Of a DNA stretch of 64,000 nt, positions 1 through 12,087 are shown piece by piece (within the stretch, counting starts at the first letter, position 1; the number at the start of each line of letters is the position of its first letter). Position numbers and translations under genes: made by a program. The stretch spans positions 3,756,001 through 3,820,000 of the forward strand of contig CM047425.1 of NCBI GenBank assembly GCA_026168455.1, read 5' to 3'. Under the pieces are notes generated by a model. It did no database searches, was not told the DNA's origin, and worked only from the letters and a program-made list of their open reading frames with translations. This DNA comes from Theocolax elegans. Its lineage: Eukaryota > Arthropoda > Insecta > Hymenoptera > Cerocephalidae.

Positions 1-1041
1 AGAGAGTGAGAGAGATAATATTCTACATACTAAATTCAACGTAGTACACAAGTCGAAAGGATCGGGCTATACTTAACTAATGATTGGCTATGCAGGAAAG
101 AAAATAAAAAAAAACGAAGAAGAGGAACTAATATTCATCCTTTCGAAAATAGGCATAACAAGAAATCCACGGTTAACAACGGAGGAATTAAGTCAAAAAG
201 GAAAGGTATATGTATATATATATGTATATGTGGGTCGAAGCACAGACGAAACGCGATCGAGTGTCGTCGAAAAAAATGAGTCTCCTCTCTCTCACTCTTG
301 TCGTCGAATATAAAACTGGACACACTATTCCTTTCTCGAGTCGTTGGCTCGTTAGGAGTTTGCCGAGCGAAACAGTCTAAGGGCACACTACTAATTCAGG
401 CTGACATAATTGGGGGTGTTTGTTACCTGAAGAGAGAGAAGAAGGACACACGGTGGTCTCTCTCTCTCTGTCTCCCTTTCTGCCCCTTCCACCGGGACGG
501 TAGACGACACGAGGCTGCACCTCTCGTACAAGATCGTATAACGAGAGAGAGGAACATGGAAAACCTCTTCCTCGGACGATCCTCAGGCCCGATAGCCGAT
601 GCTATCGCGTGTAGCCCCTCCGACAACGTGTACCTTGGCCTCTCTTCCGTTCGTCCGAGCAGCTTCCTCATCCTCTCCCTATTTTTTCTTTTTTACTTCG
701 ACGCTATACGCTCTCCTTTTTTCTCTTCACCCTCTCACTCTCTCTCTCTCTCCGTTTCTTTTTCTGTTTTTAAAGGGAGGAACCGAATGCTACTCGCCTT
801 CTCTTTCGCGTACACGGTTCCGAGCCCGCAATTTTACCTACGACCGAGACTCTCTCCTCTCTTTATTTTTATTTCGTGTCGGTATATATTCTTCTTCTTT
901 TTCTTTTTGTTCAAGAGAGTTTGCCTTTTTTTGTATAGGTGGTTTTTTTCGAGGGGAAAAAGATTCGCTCGCTCGTTTCCTTTCGGATTCGGTTTTGTTA
1001 GTTTGCACGGGTGACGACTCTGTATATATATATATATATAG
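1..1041. repeat. Tandem segmental repeat R, copy 1
   Basis: First of three near-identical copies of a roughly 1.04 kb sequence; the others start at 2101 and 3912. It begins with a GA-rich run, has a short (TA)n near 212-230, a long C/T-rich tract at about 450-950 and ends in (TA)n at 1021-1040. It is CpG-richer than its surroundings. Open frames occur on both strands, but they are low-complexity (Ser/Phe/Leu from CT tracts) and change length between copies through one-base indels, so I do not call a gene. It could be a promoter or 5' UTR, but nothing shows this directly. The left edge is cut by the window start. Confidence 0.9.
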
Positions 1042-1870
1042 CCTTCATCAATTAATCACTCGCGCGACAAAGTAAAAGAAACCTCCTCCGGAACTGACCA
1101 AGCGATCTCCTGAAAAAAAGAGAGAAAAATCGAGCGTTGCGCAATGGTCGCACTCCCCCGTCTCTCTTTTCTCTTGTAAGAAAAAAAAGCTTTTAGACCT
1201 TTGGGCAAACGCGTCGTCCATCCCAACAAATTGGCCTTTGACTTTGAGATTTCCCATGCGACGCCTTAGGTGGTCCTAAGATTTTTTCTTCCTATAATAG
1301 TATAGGCGACACAAGGAATCCATGACCATAGAAGAAGAGTCAATGGAATTGCGGGAAAAAATCACGTTACGAGTGTGAGAAAATTGCTGTTTACGATTTT
1401 TCAATGGATTTTGCGGTTTTCGCTTTTATTGGTGTGGATCTTAAACGTGTTTTAAATGTATGTATATATCTACACACACGGGGAATAATGGTGTTTTGAA
1501 AATTATTATGTTTCGGGAACATTGGACAAAAAGTAGGTTCAATATAATAGGTTGATGAATAATATTAAGAAAAATATTTACTAATACGATATCCTTCTAC
1601 CAATTAAATTTTTAAATATTATTTAATCGCGAACAAATATTTTAAAAAAATATATTTTTATTGAATTTACTAATTTTCCATTTAATTTAGTGAGTACATG
1701 AAAATATATTCGTAAGAATTTTTAAAGCGATGTTACAAAAGTGACTATAAAAACATAATGAAAATTACTGTAATTTATTTAATTTGGCCATGTCCAACGC
1801 TTTGAGATTAAATAAAATGCTATTTTTTCTTGAAACAAAAATTTGAAACAATTATTTTTGGTTTAAAGAC
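1042..1870. other. Spacer unique to repeat copy 1
   Basis: This sequence follows R copy 1 and is replaced by a different sequence after copies 2 and 3. The first 230 bases are moderately GC-rich and include a small perfect hairpin (CTTAGG, loop TGGT, CCTAAG) near 1266-1281. The rest is AT-rich with no recognisable gene. Copies diverge immediately after a shared GCCTT next to the (TA)n run, so the breakpoint lies at the microsatellite. Confidence 0.7.
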
Positions 1871-2100
1871 GACTTTTTTCATCACATTTGAAAAATGTCT
1901 AATCGCTGTACGCAAGACGTAAGAAATATAATACAATAACTTTTAACGTATACCATTTATCTCAGGACATTTTTAGGTTCAGCGGTGAAAATTCAGGATT
2001 TCGTATAATTAATTTAACGACATCGTTTCTCCTACACGAGTCTACACAGAATGACGATCGCTATATACATAGCGTAAAGGAAAAAAAGTGAATAAGAAAG
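1871..2100. repeat. Repeat segment S, copy 1
   Basis: About 230 bp starting GACTTTTTTCATCACATTTG, repeated at 3683-3911 with a one-base difference. It immediately precedes R copies 2 and 3, so it is part of the tandem unit. No coding potential recognised. Confidence 0.88.
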
Positions 2101-3133
2101 AGAGAGTGAGAGAGATAATATTCTACATACTAAATTCAACGTAGTACACAAGTCGAAAGGATCGGGCTATACTTAACTAATGATTGGCTATGCAGGAAAG
2201 AAAATAAAAAAAAACGAAGAAGAGGAACTAATATTCATCCTTTCGAAAATAGGCATAACAAGAAATCCACGGTTAACAACGGAGGAATTAAGTCAAAAAG
2301 GAAAGGTATATGTATATATATATGTATATGTGGGTCGAAGCACAGACGAAACGCGATCGAGTGTCGTCGAAAAAAATGAGTCTCCTCTCTCTCACTCTTG
2401 TCGTCGAATATAAAACTGGACACACTATTCCTTTCTCGAGTCGTTGGCTCGTTAGGAGTTTGCCGAGCGAAACAGTCTAAGGGCACACTACTAATTCAGG
2501 CTGACATAATTGGGGGTGTTTGTTACCTGAAGAGAGAGAAGAAGGACACACGGTGGTCTCTCTCTCTCTGTCTCCCTTTCTGCCCCTTCCACCGGGACGG
2601 TAGACGACACGAGGCTGCACCTCTCGTACAAGATCGTATAACGAGAGAGAGGAACATGGAAAACCTCTTCCTCGGACGATCCTCAGGCCCGATAGCCGAT
2701 GCTATCGCGTGTAGCCCCTCCGACAACGTGTACCTTGGCCTCTCTTCCGTTCGTCCGAGCAGCTTCCTCATCCTCTCCCCTATTTTTTTCTTTTTACTTC
2801 GACGCTATACGCTCTCCTTTTTTCTCTTCACCCTCTCACTCTCTCTCTCTCTCCGTTTCTTTTTCTGTTTTTAAAGGGAGGAACCGAATGCTACTCGCCT
2901 TCTCTTTCGCGTACACGGTTCCGAGCCCGCAATTTTACCTACGACCGAGACTCTCTCCTCTCTTTATTTTTATTTCGTGTCGGTATATATTCTTCTTCTT
3001 TTTCTTTTTGTTCAAGAGAGTTTGCCTTTTTTTGTATAGGTGGTTTTTTTCGAGGGGAAAAAGATTCGCTCGCTCGTTTCCTTTCGGATTCGGTTTTGTT
3101 AGTTTGCACGGGTGTCGACTCTGTATATATATA
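2101..3133. repeat. Tandem segmental repeat R, copy 2
   Basis: Matches copy 1 from 1 and copy 3 from 3912. Differences are mostly single-base indels in C/T homopolymers (for example near 2780) and a shorter terminal (TA)n at 3123-3132. These indels alter the open frames, which argues against coding function. Confidence 0.9.
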
Positions 3134-3682
3134 GCCTTTCGATTGTTAATTTTCCGTGGAACAGTGGCCCATCAATTTTCAATATTGATTTTTCCTTTTC
3201 ATTGTAGATTGTAACTCGAAGGAACGATTAAATAAATTCACTTTCTCTCTCGTTATAGTAGGAGTTAATCAATTTTTTTCGATTTAATAAAATAAACATT
3301 TTAAATATTTAATATATAGAAGGTTATCAAATTTTACGAGTGTTTTACGAACTTTTCGTTTGTATGTTTGAATTACGACAACTTCAAGATCATTCGATGT
3401 AATTATTTTAGAGTCTTGTATGTAAATCGTCGATTTCTACATAATATTTTGTAAGTAACCGATTATATTTTTAATTGTTACCAGTTTTAAAATAAGATAT
3501 TGACTAATATAATTGAAATTTTCACTTAGGATATTTTATCTTTCTTATTGAAATATACCGTATTATTTATTTTTTAATAACTTATGAACCTTGTCCTTTC
3601 AAATCAAAATGTTTATTTGCTTAAGGTGATGTGAGACTAAAAAAATTGGAATCCTTATTATTTTTTTATTAATCAATAAGTT
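3134..3682. repeat. Repeat segment T, copy 1
   Basis: AT-rich segment that follows R copy 2. It matches 4950-5526 after R copy 3 but with many one-base indels, most of them losses in homopolymers. No gene recognised. Such indel-dominated divergence is typical of uncorrected long-read consensus, although real decay is possible. Confidence 0.85.
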
Positions 3683-3911
3683 GACTTTTTTCATCACATT
3701 TGAAAAATGTCTATCGCTGTACGCAAGACGTAAGAAATATAATACAATAACTTTTAACGTATACCATTTATCTCAGGACATTTTTAGGTTCAGCGGTGAA
3801 AATTCAGGATTTCGTATAATTAATTTAACGACATCGTTTCTCCTACACGAGTCTACACAGAATGACGATCGCTATATACATAGCGTAAAGGAAAAAAAGT
3901 GAATAAGAAAG
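3683..3911. repeat. Repeat segment S, copy 2
   Basis: Second copy of the segment at 1871-2100. Joined to segment T through a shared GACTTTTTTCA; the corresponding point after R copy 3 (about 5517-5527) continues into unrelated sequence. No coding signal. Confidence 0.88.
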
Positions 3912-4949
3912 AGAGAGTGAGAGAGATAATATTCTACATACTAAATTCAACGTAGTACACAAGTCGAAAGGATCGGGCTATACTTAACTAATGATTGGCT
4001 ATGCAGGAAAGAAAATAAAAAAAAACGAAGAAGAGGAACTAATATTCATCCTTTCGAAAATAGGCATAACAAGAAATCCACGGTTAACAACGGAGGAATT
4101 AAGTCAAAAAGGAAAGGTATATGTATATATATATATGTGGGTCGAAGCACAGACGAAACGCGATCGAGTGTCGTCGAAAAAAATGAGTCTCCTCTCTCTC
4201 ACTCTTGTCGTCGAATATAAAACTGGACACACTATTCCTTTCTCGAGTCGTTGGCTCGTTAGGAGTTTGCCGAGCGAAACAGTCTAAGGGCACACTACTA
4301 ATTCAGGCTGACATAATTGGGGGTGTTTGTTACCTGAAGAGAGAGAAGAAGGACACACGGTGGTCTCTCTCTCTCTGTCTCCCTTTCTGCCCCTTCCACC
4401 GGGACGGTAGACGACACGAGGCTGCACCTCTCGTACAAGATCGTATAACGAGAGAGAGGAACATGGAAAACCTCTTCCTCGGACGATCCTCAGGCCCGAT
4501 AGCCGATGCTATCGCGTGTAGCCCCTCCGACAACGTGTACCTTGGCCTCTCTTCCGTTCGTCCGAGCAGCTTCCTCATCCTCTCCCCTATTTTTTTCTTT
4601 TTTACTTCGACGCTATACGCTCTCCTTTTTTCTCTTCACCCTCTCACTCTCTCTCTCTCTCCGTTTCTTTTTCTGTTTTTAAAGGGAGGAACCGAATGCT
4701 ACTCGCCTTCTCTTTCGCGTACACGGTTCCGAGCCCGCAATTTTACCTACGACCGAGACTCTCTCCTCTCTTTATTTTTATTTCGTGTCGGTATATATTC
4801 TTCTTCTTTTTCTTTTTGTTCAAGAGAGTTTGCCTTTTTTTGTATAGGTGGTTTTTTTCGAGGGGAAAAAGATTCGCTCGCTCGTTTCCTTTCGGATTCG
4901 GTTTTGTTAGTTTGCACGGGTGACGACTCTGTATATATATATATATATA
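3912..4949. repeat. Tandem segmental repeat R, copy 3
   Basis: Third copy of R, near-identical to copies 1 and 2. The upstream (TA)n near 4120 is shorter and the terminal (TA)n at 4931-4949 is about as long as in copy 1. One plus-strand frame through this copy reaches 272 codons only because of the indel pattern. Its composition is Ser/Leu/Phe-rich from CT tracts, and it has no recognisable domain. Confidence 0.9.
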
Positions 4950-5526
4950 GCCTTTCGATTGTTAATTTTCCGTGGAACAGTGGCCCATCAATTTTCAATA
5001 TTGATTTTTCCTTTTCATTGTAGATTGTAACTCGAAGGAACGATTAAATAAATTCACCTTTCTCTCTCTCGTTATAGTAGGAGTTTAATCAATTTTTTTC
5101 GATTTAATAAAATAAACATTTTAAATATTTAAATATATAGAAGGTTATCAAATTTATACGAGTGTTTTACGAACTTTTCGTTTGTATGTTTTGAATTACG
5201 ACAACTTCAAGATCATTCGATGTAATTATTTTAGAGTCTTGGTATGTAAATCGTCGATCTTCTACATAATATTTTGATAAGTAATCGATTATATTTTTAA
5301 TCGTTACCAGTTTTAAAATAAGATATTGACTAATATAATTTGAAATTTATCACTTATAGGATATTTTATCTTTCTTATTGAAATATACCGTATTATTTAT
5401 TATTTTTAATAAACTTATGAACCTTGTCCTTTCAAATCAAAATGTTTATTTGCTTAAGGTGATGTGAGACTAAAAAAATTGGAATCCTTATCTATTTTTT
5501 TATTAATCAATAAGTTGACTTTTTTC
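4950..5526. repeat. Repeat segment T, copy 2
   Basis: Second copy of segment T, slightly longer than 3134-3682. After the shared GACTTTTTTCA the sequence becomes unique, which marks the right edge of the tandem block. Confidence 0.85.
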
Positions 5527-5953
5527 AAAAAATTAATTATTTAAAAAATATCTCTGTCAGCTTCTTCTATATTACTCAAGTATCAGATACAAAGTTTTCC
5601 ATATTTTTAGTTCGATAATTGCAGAAAATTTTTGAGTTTTTAAAAGTATAAATCCCTGTAATTTAAAGTCATAAAATGGTCATAATTAATCATAAAAAAA
5701 ATAGCTCCACCTATATAACCCTTATAATGTTTTATTTTAAATAGGGTTACCTTACTTAATACAATCAAACAATAGATAACCGGTAATTGTTATCAACGTT
5801 TCACAAATTGTTCCGTATAAAATACGTAAATAATAAAGTTTCATGGAAACAACGAAGTCAAAAGAATATTACTATATACCATTCCATTGCACAATAATAG
5901 ACGAATCTCGAGTAACAATCGCGAAAACCCATCAAACTACTTACATAAGCGTT

Positions 5954-5956
<3 letters not shown>
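5527..5956. other. AT-rich sequence without recognisable gene
   Basis: Nothing recognised apart from AT-rich homopolymer runs. It separates the triple tandem block from the next duplicated segment. Confidence 0.6.

Positions 5957-5993
<37 letters not shown>
5957..5993. repeat. (TA)n microsatellite
   Basis: About 18 uninterrupted AT dinucleotides directly at the left edge of the first 1.05 kb duplicate; the second duplicate also starts in a shorter (TA)n. Confidence 0.95.
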
Positions 5994-5994
<1 letters not shown>

Positions 5995-7043
5995 GGTAAT
6001 GTTCGAAAAGGCAATCCACTAAACCATCAAATCTCACAGAGATTAAAATGAAGAAATATATACATATACATCCATGTCCATGATATAATCGAGCTTCTTG
6101 CACAAATTCTCGATTTGTTCCCATAGATGATTAAAAAATATCTAATTTTTCGCATAAATAATAAACCCGAAGCGCCGGCTTGTACATTCCGTAACGTTCA
6201 AGAAAAAGAGAGAGAGAGGCGAAATTTTATAAAACGTCGATATAGGAAAATAATAAAAATATGCATGTCTCTCTCTCTCTTTCTCGCGGTCATAATTCAC
6301 TCGTGACGCGAGATCTTGATCGACGTGCCGTATGTGCGCAGCTATGTATATATATATATGATATGTATGTATATCGGAACAAGAGGTAAGAGTACAATAC
6401 GTACTATTATGTCGGTGCGGCATTATTTCGTGTGTAGCGCCGACTTTCCGATGGCTTCTTCTTCTTCGTCTTCGTCTTCTTCTTCTCGTTCGTCGTCGTC
6501 TTATTATTTTTATCCCTTTCGGTTTTTATTGCTGGAGAAAATTGATAAGACCAGATGTTATCCCCATATACGCGTTTCATAATAATGTAGATTTATGGGT
6601 TATTCGTATATATATCTATGTATGTCTACGTACACTACGGTTATACAGAGAGATGAAGTATCGAAGAAGTGTCGTTTCGATCTATACGGTCCTATGTGTA
6701 TAGTATTATGTATATGTGTATGTATGTATACCTATATAGGATTCGTATTTTACAATGTTATGTTCATGAGTAATTCGAGATATATAGATACTCGTATCGT
6801 AGTTGGTTTCGTTTCGAATCCTGCGGATTTATAGTCTATATAAATATATATTGTTTATAAAACATATATCTATTATAGGCACAAAGGTAATTGTTTTTTC
6901 ATCGGTTTTCACTCGAATTTTATGATTTTCCATAGTGGACTCCTTTTGTTAACTACATATATTTGATTTGTGCATGCTGTGGAAATTAGTTGTTCATTTT
7001 TTTGGACGGTCATATAGAGTGTGGTATCTTCACGTTTAAAAAC
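5994..7043. repeat. 1.05 kb direct duplicate, copy 1
   Basis: Near-identical to 8339-9392. It contains a TTC/GTC trinucleotide tract at about 6452-6502, which gives a poly-Ser reading frame, and several (TA)-type tracts. Copies differ by microsatellite length and one-base indels, for example within 6244-6254 and 6700-6715. The short frames differ between the copies and encode low-complexity peptide, so no gene is called. Confidence 0.9.
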
Positions 7044-7480
7044 TTATCTAAGAAATTAACGATTAAAATATTAATGAGGGGTATCATAGGGTAATTATAA
7101 AAAATCACTTCGTAAATAAACAGAACATTTTTATTCTATAATTTATGATATAACAACATAATTAAGTCTCTTATTTAACAAAAATTAAAATATCTAACAA
7201 CAATTTTTCATATAAAAGGATGTTTTCAAGTGCCGTTACAGTACTGTAATTTTCTTTTCCTAGTAACAATGGTTTTTTTTTGTTTGAGTACTTGTAACAG
7301 GAATTTCATTTTTGCTCCATAATCTTCCAACTTGAAGTTTCAATTGGTAATGAGTACATGGCAATTATTTGAAACAGTCATTACATGATAAATAATTTTC
7401 TTTTCGCATACTTCTCTTTAATGGTAAACAAACTACTTGACTGAATGATATGTGTGTGTATGTGTGCGCGCGCGGGTGAG

Positions 7481-7511
<31 letters not shown>

Positions 7512-8338
7512 TGTGTGTGTGTGTTGTGTGTGTGTGTGTGTGCGTATTATATTAGCTTTCTGTTGAAATAACCTATTTCGTTATAGTCAATTTGGACTTC
7601 AGTTCAAGGTATAAAATTTTATACTTTTATACAGCTTTATTATCTAATTAACAAAAATTCAATTGAGGTTTTACGTAGATGACTCAATAATCTACTAAAA
7701 GTAAAGAGATAGAGTTTAATATGCTTTTTTTGTGAATGTCGAGGGTGCCATGCGAAAATGAAAATTGGAAGACTAGGGGCCGAGATTTTGAAAAGTTAAG
7801 GTATAATTGTTAGTAAAGAAAAAGAGGCACAGCTAAGCACAAAAAGAATAAGAATCCTTATTGAAATCGAAAAAAAGCAATATAGTCACAATAGCTATAA
7901 ACAAAACTTATCTTTGCTATAATATCAAAATTCTAAAATTTCCTAAATTTACAAAAAACTGACTTCCTCAAGAGTTGCGATTTTTATTTTTCTGTATCAT
8001 GACGGCACACTATTCTAACACTTTTAGTTTAATAGGGTAGATGGTGTAGGTTGTCAAAAAAAATTTCTGTAACATTTGGTGAAGAATTATAATTTCTATA
8101 AGCTTAAAAAATAGAAGATGAGTACTACTTCCATCGTCAAATTTGCAAAAATGCAACTTTATGAAGCCTCTAACAAAAAGCTAATGAAAACAGCTTTAAA
8201 AAATGATAAGGACCTTCATCGAATTACTTTTTCTACCAGAAACCGTTGTTATAATGTTGCTAGGTCTGCTTATTTACTACTATATTACCCGCTTCCCCAA
8301 AATTAAAGGTTCTGTGGATTTGCTCATATATATATATA
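7044..8338. other. Spacer between 1.05 kb duplicates
   Basis: AT-rich DNA that includes a (TG)n microsatellite (7451-7544). A 62-codon frame at 8118-8306 is not recognisable and has no supporting context. No other structure seen. Confidence 0.6.
7451..7544. repeat. (TG)n microsatellite with interruptions
   Basis: About 94 bases of TG/GT repeat broken by a short CG run and by single-base slips. Confidence 0.95.
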
Positions 8339-9392
8339 CGGTAATGTTCGAAAAGGCAATCCACTAAACCATCAAATCTCACAGAGATTAAAATGAAGAA
8401 ATATATACATATACATCCATGTCCATGATATAATCGAGCTTCTTGCACAAATTCTCGATTTGTTCCCATAGATGATTAAAAAATATCTAATTTTTCGCAT
8501 AAATAATAAACCCGAAGCGCCGGCTTGTACATTCCGTAACGTTCAAGAAAAAGAGAGAGAGAGGCGAAATTTTATAAAACGTCGATATAGGAAATAATAA
8601 TAAAAATATGCATGTCTCTCTCTCTTTCTCGCGGTCATAATTCACTCGTGACGCGAGATCTTGATCGACGTGCCGTATGTGCGCAGCTATGTATATATAT
8701 ATATGATATGTATGTATATCGGAACAAGAGGTAAGAGTACAATACGTACTATTATGTCGGTGCGGCATTATTTCGTGTGTAGCGCCGACTTTCCGATGGC
8801 TTCTTCTTCTTCGTCTTCGTCTTCTTCTTCTCGTTCGTCGTCGTCTTATTATTTTTATCCCTTTCGGTTTTTATTGCTGGAGAAAATTGATAAGACCAGA
8901 TGTTATCCCCATATACGCGTTTCATAATAATGTAGATTTATGGGTTATTCGTATATATATATCTATGTATGTCTACGTACACTACGGTTATACAGAGAGA
9001 TGAAGTATCGAAGAAGTGTCGTTTCGATCTATACGGTCCTATGTGTATATATGTATGTATATATGTGTATGTATGTATACCTATATAGGATTCGTATTTT
9101 ACAATGTTATGTTCATGAGTAATTCGAGATATATAGATACTCGTATCGTAGTTGGTTTCGTTTCGAATCCTGCGGATTTATAGTCTATATAAATATATAT
9201 TGTTTATAAAACATATATCTATTATAGGCACAAAGGTAATTGTTTTTCATCGGTTTTCACTCGAATTTTATGATTTTCCATAGTGGACTCCTTTTGTTAA
9301 CTACATATATTTGATTTGTGCATGCTGTGGAAATTAGTTGTTCATTTTTTTGGACGGTCATATAGAGTGTGGTATCTTCACGTTTAAAAACT
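8339..9392. repeat. 1.05 kb direct duplicate, copy 2
   Basis: Second copy of 5994-7043, same orientation. Both copies end after AAAAACT and then diverge. It carries the same TTC/GTC tract at about 8801-8850. Confidence 0.9.
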
Positions 9393-9766
9393 ATATTATA
9401 TTGTATGAACGATCAATTTTTGTCAGGGTTTAAGCTATATTGTGAAACGTGCTAAACTGTTATGTAACATAAAAATTTATAAATAAAAAAATCATTTTTA
9501 ATTATATATTTATGTTAAAACTAAAATATAAACATTTAAATTATGATAAAAATCGATTGTCAATTACGCGAACAGTGTGCGAATTTTTAAGTCCCACGTG
9601 GTCTTTGTGAATTGGAAAAATTGAAATTATATATGTTTAGAGATTTTTTATTTTACATCTTTAAATGATTTATGCGGAACACGTGTATTTATCATGCATA
9701 CGTAAATATCATAGACAAATCGTTGAAGATATTTTTTTAACAATAATAGTACGAAAAGAAGCAGAT
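9393..9766. other. AT-rich sequence, nothing recognised
   Basis: No gene, RNA or repeat family recognised between the duplicate and the small MITE. Confidence 0.6.
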
Positions 9767-9865
9767 GAGTGACCGGTTGGCGCATTTTTTTCCTTTTCTC
9801 TCTAACGTATTTTGATATTTATTATGCGAGAGCGACGAAGAGATAAAAGCGCCACCTGATCACTC
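9767..9865. mobile_element. 99-bp MITE-like inverted-repeat element
   Basis: Ends are imperfect 17-bp inverted repeats: GAGTGACCGGTTGGCGC on the left and GAGTGATCAGGTGGCGC when the right end is read in reverse. The centre is T-rich then AT-rich. Size and structure fit a short non-autonomous DNA transposon. No clear target-site duplication was seen. Confidence 0.6.
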
Positions 9866-11734
9866 TGAAAAAAAGTTAAAAATATTTTGAGGTTACGCGA
9901 CATATCTCGTCGCAGAGTTTGCTTTTACTACATATAGCAATTATGGTTATTACTAATATTAAAATTTTCAATAAAGGTATATATATCCATACTACAACAT
10001 TTCCTTTTTTTCTTCATTTAAATTAGTAATACTAGAATCACCAAGGAAATTTCTTGGTTATAAAGAGATCTCATATCTCAATGAATAAAATAATCATTTG
10101 AAAATAATTTCCATTTTTTCTAAAAAAAATAATTTTTTAAAGATATGCACCTTCAAGTTTTTGAAATGGTTCAAGTTATAATGCTTAAATTAATAATTCG
10201 ATTATAATTCTTGGATTACCGTCGGTGATAGATATTCTAAAAGACCGACTAAACATTCCTAACTAAATGTTGATAAAGAAAATAATTATGTTTCTCAATA
10301 AATCGGTTCTATACACACCGTTCATAAATAAGTACTTTCAAACCATCAAATTCACATTTTAAACCCATATACTTCTTCAGTTAAATCAACAAATTAATTC
10401 AAATAATCAATATAATTTATCATATCGATCGAAGAAAAAAAAGGTCTTACATCTGAGAAATAAAGTTCTTTAATTTATATTACAAAACGATGTTAAGTAA
10501 CAGATGAAGATAAGCTCGAAATAAGTTTCATTGATGCACATCGTCATAAAGGCGTTGAAACTGTAATTAACGACTCGATAAGCGTATATACGTGAATTTA
10601 AAACAAGAAGACACACAGTGAGAGGATAAAAAGGAAGCATTTACGTAGGTCTTATCGGTGAAGGTGAACGAACCCAGACCATTCAAGAAGACTAAAACCT
10701 CCTCTTAATAATGAAATTATTGTACGTTGACAAAAATTATTTTGTTACCAACGAACACATATACGTGTCAAGTGAAGTTAACGAGCCGAATTATCAAGTT
10801 TCTCATCTATCACCGTGCGTCTATGCTCTTAGAAACGTTACATTTTATTCAAAAATCAATTTTTATTATAATTATTTATATTATTATTTATTTTATTATA
10901 TTATTTAATACATAATTAATATCTTGTAAATATTTCACGAATTTTCCTTTATATTTCTGTATATATATCAATCGATTAAAAATCAAAATTTTAATATAAT
11001 TTTTAAAAAAAATGTATTTAATATAAATATTAAAATACATATTTTCCAAAAGAGTGTATATCCGAAGATGATCCTAATACGAAATGCACACGTTCGGGCT
11101 CTGAGCACACAAGCCGCAAAAGAAAACAGTTCCGATTTCAAAAAGCCCGGCGGAAAACCATCCCTCGGAAGGAAAAATCGCGGAATGAGCCGACGCGTAA
11201 ATAATCCTTGGATCCGTCGGCAAACACTCAATCGCACGTTTCAAAAGTCCGCGCGAACACACCTATATATACATATATATATACACGTTCGATTATTTTT
11301 CTCCAAATCTTGAGGTTGGATAACAGATTTTCAACTTATCTTTTTGACTTTTCCACTTGGGACTGACTTTTACGTGTCTTTGAATATATATATATGTATA
11401 TACCCGGAGAATTGTTTGTTTTCAGATAAGGGATATGTTGAATTAGTTACTGACTGGACATGCTTTTTCGGGACGAAACCAAACTAAATGGATGAGATTA
11501 ATATTCAGGGAAATATTTTGAATGTATATGTTATATCTTATTTTCTACATTGTTTATCGAAAACTTTGGCTTTTTGTTTTTCTTGTGCAACGGTGTGGCA
11601 ATATGTACTCCCTTCGAGGTTCGAAAAAAACGCTGAATATATTTAGTATATTTAAAATTAGTTTAAAATAAAATACATAAACAAGAAAGAAAAAGAAAAT
11701 TATAATGCTAAAATTAAATTATTAACAATTTTGC
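9866..11734. other. AT-rich intergenic DNA with a short GC-richer patch
   Basis: Mostly AT-rich. At about 11070-11250 a GC-richer patch holds overlapping open frames on both strands (81 and 84 codons) with no recognisable domain. Short (TA)n runs occur near 11260-11285 and 11386-11402. No gene supported. Confidence 0.55.
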
Positions 11735-12087
11735 AATTTAAATTTCCCGCGTTTATAAGTTATATATTTTTGCAAATATTAATATTTATATTCGAATTAC
11801 ACATAAGAACGTTACTTTTAAACTATAATTATGCAAAGTTAGATAATTATTGCTATAAGTATTTAATGTATAAGTAACATATTATCAACTGTATTGTGGT
11901 GTGTATTAGAATATTTAAAACAATTAATTTCAACAATTAATTTGTCAATCGATGCGAAAATATGCACAATCATAAATTGCATCGTATATAAGTTTATAAT
12001 ATTCTCGTGTTATTGCTCAATCGATATTAATATTTATAAAAATAGTATTTTTCTCAGTTGATAATTTTATGCGCGGGAAATTTGAAT
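11735..12087. mobile_element. MITE-like element with CCCGCG-containing inverted ends
   Basis: Left end AATTTAAATTTCCCGCG, right end GCGCGGGAAATTTGAAT, inverted and about 350 bp apart. The same arrangement occurs at 61720-62045, and a single right-end-like copy lies at 14648-14674. A recurring inverted end pair at similar spacing suggests a dispersed non-autonomous DNA transposon family. Target-site duplication is not clear in the AT-rich flanks. Confidence 0.5.

Noticed and set aside
298..1014. Long plus-strand frames in the R copies (158-272 codons)
   Set aside because: Composition follows CT tracts, both strands are open, and lengths change between near-identical copies by one-base indels. 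No domain is recognisable.
6316..6582. Poly-serine frame repeated at 8661-8927
   Set aside because: The serine run is a TTC/GTC microsatellite. The frame lies inside a non-coding duplicate and has no recognisable domain.
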